Position numbers and translations under genes: made by a program
Assembly: GCF_022682495.2 (NCBI RefSeq)
Contig: NC_071397.1
Location: 13,917,082-13,981,081 of the forward strand
Origin: Desmodus rotundus
Lineage: Eukaryota; Chordata; Mammalia; Chiroptera; Phyllostomidae
Direction: 5' to 3'
DNA length: 64,000 nt
Part shown: piece by piece, positions 55,581 through 64,000 of the stretch
Layout: every line of letters begins with the position of its first letter
How positions within the stretch are numbered: the first letter of the stretch is position 1
Notes under the pieces: generated by a model
What the model saw: only the letters and a program-made list of their open reading frames with translations
Databases searched by the model: none
Told to the model about the DNA's origin: nothing

Positions 55581-57574
55581 ATAGTACATAGAGAGAGAAA
55601 GAAAAAAAACCACATAGGTGATAATAGTAACTGTGTCTGCATGGCAAACTTTATTCTTTATACTTTACTACCTTGTTTTTCACAAACAGGTAAAACATTA
55701 CTAACAGATATGAAGTCATGCCTTTTAAAGAAAGACCTGTATCATACCTAAATAGTTCACCAGGTTTAATTAAGTAGGGTTTTTAGTTAAATTAATCTAA
55801 CAGTTTTCAAGATGAATCTCAGGTTTGGTCATTGTTTACATCCAAGAGTTCCTGGAAATTATACCCAAAACTGAAGAATTTTATCGCTCAGTAACGACTT
55901 AATGAGTTTTTGTGGAAGAAAGTTTTCTGTGAGGGCAAACGACAGAAGTAGGATTTGTTCCTTGTCATACCTACCCAATCTCTGAGTAAAACAATAGGAG
56001 CCAACACAAAAGATTGAGATTCGGCAGCATAATCAACCATTTAAATTTATTGTGTTGTTTGGTTAGATTACTGTGAGAAAAATGTCATAGATTAGGCAAA
56101 AACAAATCATTAAAATGGTATTGCTGAATGTGAAAATAGAATCTGAAGTCCAAGTACATTAAGTATAATGGTCGACAGGCTTATGTTGACACTGCCACTC
56201 ATGGGGAAACAATGTAACTTCTAAAAATGAAATGTAAGCAAGATATTGACTTTCAATTATTTTGTGAGCTATGTAGAACAGAAATAACCATAATACTGTT
56301 TTATATTGCTACTTAAATGGGCATATTTCTCAAGAAATTGTGTGATTTTTTAAGTGAAAGTTTATATAACTATACTATAATGTGTACCCTGTTATGGAAA
56401 TCATATTGAAAATAAAATACTGTTATTTCAGTGTCTTCTCACACTAAAAAGGATCAACGAATTCAATCATCATGGAAATAGCCAAAAATAATTTCAATCT
56501 TCAAGTAAAATTATGTTGTCAGCATTTCCATGCATATTTTCATTTCGCTATTTGGGATACTCCACTTTCTACTTAAGAGTAACCTTATTTGACCTTGTTA
56601 CAGTAACCACTATATTCATCAGTCTCTACCATGTGTTTTTTACAGGGTTTTGATGGTTGCTCTGTTTTTAAGTTTGAGCCCTTAGAGTAGATTAAATAAC
56701 TCAGTTGATACTATGCTCAGGCTGGAATGATAGTTAGTGTATACAATGTATACAATATATACACATACTGTCCCATGGTGGTCAGTTCATGCAGTCCCCA
56801 TGGAGGTAAATCCATGGGGATACGCATGATCTAAGTCTGTGCCATCAGAGGAAAACAGTGATTTTTCTGGAAATACTGGGATTTTTTGTTGTCATCAAAG
56901 GTGTTGTATTATGCATATGGTCCTTTTGCTTGATCACAGCCATATTGACATAGTAAAATTAGGTTTTTTAAGGTAATCAAACTCCAAAGAAGATAGCTTG
57001 GAGAGAGCATTCTCCTGGCAGACACTGATGAGGGTAGTGGTGACTGTAACAAGGTCAAATCAGGTTACTCTTAAGTAGGTTAGTTATTGGTTCATGCCTG
57101 CGGGCACCATACAGAGTCAAAATAAAGAGTACTTGTTTCTTCTTATTTAAGCCAATTTTATTTTGGTTACTTATCACTTGCATCTTAACATGATGAATTG
57201 AAACATTGGATTTATGTCTGTAGCATTTAGCTAGAATTTCACATTATTAAAACCAAAAAAAAACAGTATCTCTTTGAAGAAATAAATGGGTTGTCTACAT
57301 ACAGGTGTGATTTTATTTTCAACATTAGACTAAAGGCATATGGTGTCAATAAATTAAGTAGTGGCACTAGAACATATGTTTATGAGATCTGACTATTACA
57401 AATGACCACCCATCATTTTGGACAATTGTCCTCACATTATGAAGTCCATGGATGATGACATAAAATTCATTCTTTCAATGTTTACTAAACTTACAATGTT
57501 ACACAGCAGATTTATAACTCAAAACTTTATTCTGTTTTTTCATGCCGTATAGAACAAAACCTACTATATTAAGA
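55581..57574. other. Unassigned AT-rich DNA between two MITE copies
   Basis: No gene or repeat recognised. 56740-56830 has several short CCATGG palindromes of no clear meaning. Confidence 0.5.
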
Positions 57575-57591
57575 ATATATATATATATATA
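57575..57591 (+). repeat. (TA)n microsatellite
   Basis: Alternating AT run of 17 bp. Confidence 0.95.
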
Positions 57592-57822
57592 GTTAATAAG
57601 TTCATGTGATCTATAAGTGTCTACTAACAAATAGGATAGAAAAAAAGAGGGGAAACACATTTTCAGATGTGAGGAGACCAGTACTGAGGAGAGTACAGAA
57701 ACAAACAGAATATCCATTCAGTTGCTGTAATGACCTCCCCCCGCTCCCACTTTTTTGGCTAAGGACAACAATAATGGATAAGCATTTAAGGTTCAACCAA
57801 GAGACAAAAAGAAAAGTGCTTT

Positions 57823-58126
57823 ATTTTGCCATGTATAATGTGCATCCATGTTTTAGGCCCAAACGTTCAGGGAAAAACTTTTTTTATTCAACTTTTTATT
57901 TATTTACATTTAGAAACAAAGCTGATTATCATATTCCAGGGTATTATTTTGCATACAGATATTGTTATTGCTTTCTAGAGTTACACTTTTAATGCATAAG
58001 CATAAATAAAGGAATTAAAAACATTTATATAGACATGGAATTAGTACTACCCATGTATAATGCACACCCTTATGTTTTCCTCAAAAATTTGGGCAAAAAA
58101 AGTACACACTATACATGACAAAATAT
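57823..58126. mobile_element. Foldback MITE, copy B (opposite orientation to A)
   Basis: The plus strand starts ATTTTGCCATGTATAATGTG and ends ...ATACATGACAAAAT. Its reverse complement aligns end to end with copy A: TGCTTATGCATTAAAAGTGT is shared exactly and TCTGTATGCAAAATAAT likewise. Subterminal CCCATGTATAATGCACACCC (about 58051-58070) repeats the terminus inverted. TA flanks are present on the left. Confidence 0.78.
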
Positions 58127-58129
58127 GGA

Positions 58130-61100
58130 TAATCCTACTAGACTTCAAGGTTTATTGTATTTCAGCCTATTCATCTTAAAATTCTTTACTTACACAGAGT
58201 AAAGCAGCAAAAAAGATAAATCATCTAGAAATTAGGCTGCTTAGTTGTAAAAAGTAAAAATAAATTTAGCTCCTTTTACAAATTCATTTTTCAGCATTCA
58301 CTCACATAAATTTCAGTTTCTTGAAATGAAGTTCACATGAAGCAGGTAAATTAGCAGAATTTTATATTTGCTGGTTTCTGATTGTACAGATCAGAAAATG
58401 GGTGACTGTGAGTGACATTTGCATGATTGATTGTGGTTGCTGAAATTTTTTTGCACAAACTATCAGGAAAATAAAAATGAGTATTTTAAAACAATTGTTG
58501 CCAGAAATCAATTGTTCCTAAGTTGATTCTTTGAAACTAAGGAGCATAAACATTGTAATGCCTTTCTCAATTTTGATGCTCTAGAAAGAAGCAGCCAATA
58601 GGAGTGTTTCCTCTGGTGCACAGACTCCAGGAACAGGGTTTAGAAGTAGGAGAGACCAAGATTAATTATTCCAGTTTTTTTTTTGAAACTCACTGCTTAA
58701 CTTCCTTTTTATTTATCTTACCTCCTTATTTTCTGTTTTCTAATAGAGCCAGAAGAGAAGACACCTCTTATGAGTGCTTATAAAACACACTGTTACTTCA
58801 TATTATACACTGATACCTGGTTCTTTTCCCTCTTCAGGCACATGGGAGACCGCACGTCTCAGACTACTTGCAGCTGAGAATGTCGTCTGTGCCCATCATA
58901 AAATGTGAGTACAAATGGTATCTCCCACAGCTTGGCTGAGACAGTGAGAATGCATGATTCTCTAATATCTGCTTTTCCCTTACATAGTGGCCAAGAAGGT
59001 GTAGTTTCAGCTAAAAATATGCTGATATCTTTATCACCCGAGGTTCTTGAGGGCGAGTTTGTAGCAGAATCCCACGTCATCGTGGATAGAATGCACGGCA
59101 CGACCGGATCCTAACCTTTGTTGCATTAAGCAACTGAGTTGGGTGGGAAGAGGTATCAGTTTACTGGCAGCCCCTATTCTCTTATATATCTTAGTGCTAA
59201 TGCGTATGAAATACCTCCCCAGGTCCACCCTTAAATTCTGGATATCGAGTATGGTGTTTGTGTAGAAGTCATATGATGCCATTTTGGCACCTTCCCATGC
59301 TTTATTTTTATGCAACATGTTGAGATGTTAATGATGGCATTGAAGGAAGTCTGATATTTTGGGACTTTTGCTGAGGGGAACAGATAATCACTGCCACCAT
59401 TCATTTTTGGACATTTTGAATTTACAGGACTGCATGGTATTCAGGGTAAGATTCCCAACTGGCATTTAGAGGTATATTAATTGAGACTGCTCAGGAGGAA
59501 TCCATATTAAAGGTATAGGTTTGAGAGCCATTAGACTATAGGTGCTAGCTATTACAGTATCAATACATAAAAGAGTATTTAAGAGAGCACACAGAATAAA
59601 ATTATTGTGAGAGGTAAGGGATAGAAAGGGAAAAACAATAAAAAGAAGTATGATTGTCCTGTTGGGTATTTGAGAAACGAGAGAGAGAGCATTGCAACTG
59701 GAGTAATACTTAGAAAAAATTGGAAGTCCCTTTCCCTCTTTTTGATATGTGAATGTCCTAAATTGCAGTAAAGGTCCAGACAGTAAACAGAGAATATAGT
59801 GAACATTGCAGTGCTCCCGCATGTGCCAGGAGTGTTGGCTTTTGTAGCTCAGAACTGAGTTTCTCCAAGGATTGTTGATGGCTGAAGGAAACTTCCTTGG
59901 CAAGATTAAAACCATTCTGATGGGTCAGCCCACGTTCTATGGGTGGTGGATGAAGGCATACAAAGTTCAGCCCTTTGCCTCACTTGAGACAACTTTGAAG
60001 AGCCAGCCAGCTCCAGAGCTCCTCTAGGAAATGCTGAGGCTTTGTCGCCACTGCACTGCAGTTTAACTTCTCACACTGGTTAGTCCTGCTTGCATCACCT
60101 CTTGCAGTACTGATCTTCAGAGTACTCAGTAAGCTTCCTCTCTATCTGAGTCTCAAAGTCTCTTGCCGGGGAAGTTCAGACTGTGAGAGAGAGAAATGAG
60201 AAAAGATAGAGAATAGTAATTGGTACACTGTTCTAAAATGGGAAGGGAACACAATCAGAGGCATAGACAGAAGAATTGGTTAATCAGAAAGCTGTACATT
60301 TCTTTTGCAATGAAAGTGAAAAAGAATGAATATGTGGAGGTAGATAAATAATGAAATGGAAAATTGAGGGTGTTTGTGCCTGAGAACCTTGATTTGTTTT
60401 TTCTATGCAGTTGACATCCTGTTCTGTTGAGTTGCAGAGGGGGTCTGTGAGATCTGAGGAAAGTTATAACAATTTAATCTTGTAGGTGTGGAGGATAGAG
60501 AAGGAAGGCAGCCAGGACAAGTAGAAGGATTGCAATTGCTAAGGCCAAAACTGAAGTTGGAAAGAATGCGGGATTGGAAAGAGCAAAGATGTCAAATGTT
60601 GGCTGAGTTATTTTACATAAATTGATAATCTGAGTACTCATCATTCCTCTGAACGCTGGGATAGTAATAACTGCCCTTGTTACTTTATACAATTGTGATT
60701 ATTAATAAAATATTATATGTTAACTTTTAATAGCCAAATGTATATTAATAGTTGTTTCAGGTCATGTAAAGAAATACTGACTGGATTTGGCAAAGAAAGT
60801 TGAGCATTACGCAGAGAATTTAGGAGTGCAAAATCCTAAGCATATTGATGTGAACCTTACTGCCTGTGCTCTGAAGAACCACCGTGTGCCGCTTACACAA
60901 AACCCAGTGATGGGGATTTGAAGTCGATAAGGAGCTTTGTGAAGATGATTTATAACTGGCTACCTTTTGAAAAAGGCTACCCCAGGATAGATCAGTGTGC
61001 TGTAATAGAAGCACTTATCACTGCGCTAAATGCCATGATTATCCTTGTTATTGATTCCATTCTTCCTCTGATCTCCAGATTGAAGTCAGCTCCGATTAGT

Positions 61101-61905
61101 GTGTCTTGTCTTAGCCCAAGGCACAGCTCTGCAAGTCGGTGGAGTTTGAATTTTTTTCTCTACTTGTTTCGGTTATGTTATTAACATTGATCCCATTAGC
61201 TCTGTGTTCCCATTGGCTCTTTGGAAACCTCCCGAGGAGCAGGGCCGCAGTCAGCACACTGGCTCCCTTTCACTCTGTGGGAGGAAGTCTGAACGCAGTG
61301 CATCTTAAAAACAAAAGAAGAAAAGGAAGGGAGGAAAAGACACATAAAAAAGACAAAATAAACTGCAAGAGAGACTTCTAGCTTAAGGAGATATAATGAA
61401 CAGTGCACTACAAATCTGCATTTGGCTAAAAATTGTTTGAAATGCCAAGCACATACCTCCATCAACATGTGCACACACATTCACACCCTCTTACACACTC
61501 CCTCCTTTGTCTCTTGCACACTAGAAAAATGCAAAAGAGATCGTGTTTGATTTTTAATGCCAACCCCTCAAAGTTAAGTAAATTTTGACAATTTCTTCCT
61601 TGTTCTTTTCTCCAGGAACCCAGCCAGCCCTTACTTCAATTAAACATGTGCCAAATAAACAAAAACAAAAGAGAAAAGGTTAAAGGCCTTTTATAACAAA
61701 TGTATTACAAGCAAAGGACTATACATGTGATCGGTAAATAGCCTTTCCTGGAGGACATTTGCTGCCCAATAAACCCTTAGCCCTAACTTCTGGCAAGTAG
61801 GTGAGGAAGGTTCGGGTCTATGAGGTGAATGAGAAGGTTGTTCCATTTATTTACTGGTGAGAAAATATATCTTTTCTAACTGGAGAAAAATGAAGGGTAA
61901 TAAGC
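58130..61905. other. Unassigned unique DNA
   Basis: The largest stretch where I see no repeat and no gene. ORFs reach 149 codons (59466-59915, minus) but overlap others on the same strand (59579-59806), lack recognisable motifs and are not accompanied by coding signals I can read. 58850-59300 and 60800-61300 have slightly higher GC and would be the first places to look for conserved sequence. Confidence 0.45.
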
Positions 61906-61909
61906 AATC

Positions 61910-62175
61910 TAATTTCTATTGAGATATTATTATTTGCTAGGTGTTATTCTATTAATTTTATACATGCCAACTTGTTTAATTTTCACATCTTAACACTCCC
62001 GTTGCCAACTGGTAGCCAAAATAACATAAACTCAGTACGCAGAAGCTCTGATACTGAGCTAAAAGTTTTCTGTAAGAACCCTGGGGTCAGAGTTATCAAT
62101 TATCACCATGTTATGGGTAAGAAAAATTGAGGCTCAAGGTTTTATTTGCTTAACCACAAACTCCAGCAAGTGGGA
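61910..62175 (-). repeat. MIR, antisense, with an inserted or diverged middle
   Basis: TATTTGCTAGGTGTTATTCT, TACATGCCAACTTGTTTAAT, TTTTCACATCTTAACACTCC, then ATGTTATGGGTAAGAAAAAT and TTGAGGCTCAAGGTTTTATT follow the complement of MIR in order. About 90 bp between the two blocks does not fit. Confidence 0.65.
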
Positions 62176-62404
62176 GTCAAAGACTTGTCTGTTGGTTGGT
62201 AAGGAAGAGTAGGAGGGGATGGCAAAAACAGAGGAATATGGGCATTGCTGTTGGCGGAGGATGGGGGTGCATGAAGTAAGCACCAAGGGGAGCCCCAGGG
62301 CCACAATCTTCCTTTACAGTGGGAGAGGGTCACAGTGCTGTTCACGAGTACATGGATTCCAGTGGCCCACTCGTGTCAGAATCAGTTTCTGATGTCTTTT
62401 CAGT
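62176..62404. other. Unassigned DNA
   Basis: No repeat or gene recognised. Confidence 0.4.
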
Positions 62405-62560
62405 CTAAATGAATTGCTCTTTTGGGGGGCTCAGGGGTGGAGGGATTGAGCAAAAAGGAAAAAAGACTCACAGATGTGGGCAACAGTGTGGTGATTGTAG
62501 TGGGGGAGCTATAAGAGGGATAAATGGTAATGGACAAAACAATACAGTTAAAAAAATGAA
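62405..62560 (+). mobile_element. L1 3' UTR fragment, sense
   Basis: AAAGACTCACAGATGTGGGC, AACAGTGTGGTGATTGTAGT, GGGGGAGCTATAAGAGGGAT and AAATGGTAATGGACAAAACA resemble the 3' UTR of old L1s (tcacagacacagacaacagtgtggtgattgc...gataaatggtgatgg), followed by an A-rich end at about 62550-62575. Confidence 0.6.
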
Positions 62561-62664
62561 AAAGAAAACAAAATTCACTGCTCTTTCATTTGCCTTTCTA
62601 CTGGACAGTTTACACAATTTAGCTCCTGTTTTATTTGGCTCTGTGTGTATTTACTTTTGCATGT

Positions 62665-62870
62665 GACTGCCATCTGTTAATGAAAGACAGCACGGCACAG
62701 CAAGAAAGCATGGCGCGTGGAATCAGTGCGCCTGCGTTCATGCTGGTGAGCTCTGCGATTTGAGCAAGTCCATTCACTCTCCTGTCCCTCAGTTTCCTTC
62801 TCTGTAAAGTGTGTCTATTAGCAGTGCTTACCACAAGGGATTGTTTTGTTAATTAAACATGGAGTTTTTA
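62665..62870 (+). repeat. MIR, well preserved
   Basis: CAGCACGGCACAGCAAGAAA, GCGTGGAATCAGTGCGCCTG, GCGATTTGAGCAAGTCCATT, CCCTCAGTTTCCTTCTCTGT and GGATTGTTTTGTTAATTAAA match the MIR consensus almost from start to end in order. Confidence 0.85.
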
Positions 62871-62874
62871 TGAA

Positions 62875-64000
62875 TTAAATAGAATAGTATATATCACCTA
62901 GTATGTACTTATTATTATTATAATAAGTAGTTTGAGTTTTAAAATTTTCTGCTCCACCCAATCTGAAACACTGGATATATATACTATTTGGCCATTGAAA
63001 GAAGACTAGCAAAGCCATATAAAATAAGTAGAGTCAATAATTAATAGGGTATTCTATCTATAAGATTTGAACTCCAGTCTATTCTTAATAGAAAATCTCA
63101 CAAAAAGTACAGAAATTGCTTTGAGAGTATTTATTTCAGCCCGCCTTCTACACAAGAGGCACGGAATGTTAAGACTAATTAAATAAAACTTCTTCAGTAT
63201 TCAGCTGGCTTTTCACCAGGGACTGCAGGAGCTAGAATATGTCTTTAAATACTCCTACATAACTTGAAATGAGAGAACGTAAAGACATCCCAGCAATAGC
63301 ACTAGAATTCATCAGCTGTAACTTATTTAGTGTCCCCTGTGTGTTGGGTACTTTGAAACATGCTAGACACACAAAAATAAATTTAATTTTGTCTTTCAAA
63401 TTTGATAGAAAAAAACAGTGGGTTGACATGTAATTTCAGAAACAGAAGATGGTGGGAGTTAGAGGTTAAAAGCAAAAGAAGTTAAAATGACGTAGAACTC
63501 TAAAATATTCCACATCGGACTAGAAGGGTTCAGAGAAAGGAATGCTGGGTGATTGCTCAGGAAGGATGACTCATTGGACTGAATTTTGGGGTCAGGCTTT
63601 GAGTATTGAAAGGCTTTCATCGGGTGATCAAGTGGGTGGCATTTCAGGATACAGAGAGAGTATCACCACAAATTCAGGGAAATGGAAGTGCTCTAAAAGG
63701 AGCTGGAAACACAGGTATCATTGGAAAGAGTAAGGAATTTGAAGAAGCGAAGCCAAAAATATCAGATGCAGCATGCTGTGAAAGCCTTGCCAAGACTTTA
63801 TTCCACTGGCAATGGGGACCGTTAGACCATATTCAAGAGAAGGAGTTGAAGGATCCAGAGAGGATTCTGTAAATATGTTTCTGATGGCAGGAAGAGGCAC
63901 AGAGTGGAAAAACATAGACACTGGTTTAGGAAAATGCTGTTAGAAGGGCACACTGTTAACACTGCCCAGTGTAAGAGTCTGCAGAGGGTAGTAGTCATGG
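62875..64000. other. Unassigned DNA to the window end
   Basis: No gene or repeat recognised. Overlapping ORFs at 63542-63872 (plus) and 63718-63921 (minus) lie on both strands of the same DNA and lack known motifs. Confidence 0.45.

Noticed and set aside
59466..59915. 149-codon minus-strand ORF in unique DNA
   Set aside because: No motif recognised and it overlaps a second ORF on the same strand; no splice or promoter context. Left as unassigned, since only a conservation search could settle it.
1..64000. CRISPR arrays, bacterial operons, phage or plasmid features
   Set aside because: Repeat content, codon context and gene density are those of a mammalian genome; regular repeats found are microsatellites or transposons.

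Overview
The window reads as a mammalian nuclear genome, most probably a bat (Chiroptera). The basis is three antisense copies of a tRNA-derived SINE that I recognise as the bat VES type (1081-1300, 2420-2692, 14733-14937), a half-L1 (HAL1) element of a kind described from vesper bats, a mariner deletion derivative, and a young L1 family with a very G-rich 3' UTR. MIR, L2, MER20 and Tigger relics confirm a placental mammal. I cannot name a species. No host protein-coding exon, rRNA gene, tRNA gene or CRISPR array can be supported. Adding up my own intervals, roughly 45% of the window is recognisable repeat; the rest is AT-rich, apparently unique intergenic or intronic DNA.

Layout. 1-2692: old antisense L1 broken by a VES SINE and a mariner relic, then a second SINE. 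2693-8020: mostly unique. 8021-9336: two 5'-truncated young L1 copies in opposite orientations, each with clear target-site duplications (TSDs). 9337-16550: unique sequence with Tigger, MIR, old L1, SINE and LTR-like relics. 16554-19944: young L1 3' ends, including a tandem double 3' end and a head-to-head double 3' end, each bounded by one apparent TSD pair. 20020-24507: LTR-like and HAL1 fragments and an ancient L1 split by an L1 with a 5' inversion. 24508-37109: sparse relics (L1M, L2, MER20, MIR, a Tigger-like MITE, one young L1 end). 37110-39260: a nearly complete HAL1. 40080-54290: a dense stack of nested L1s. 54300-64000: unique DNA with a pair of foldback MITEs, MIRs and an L1 3' UTR scrap.

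The centrepiece is a full-length antisense L1 at 41037-47855. Both ORFs are open: ORF1 has 310 codons (45184-46116) and ORF2 has 1273 codons (41316-45137). The endonuclease, reverse transcriptase and cysteine motifs are intact, the 5' UTR is CpG-rich and starts with a YY1-like site, and there is an A-rich tail and a TSD of about 18 bp. By family knowledge, ORF1p coats the RNA while ORF2p nicks and copies it. Such a machine would also mobilise the truncated L1s, the SINEs and HAL1s, which lack their own reverse transcriptase. The copy looks capable of retrotransposition on paper; activity is not shown.
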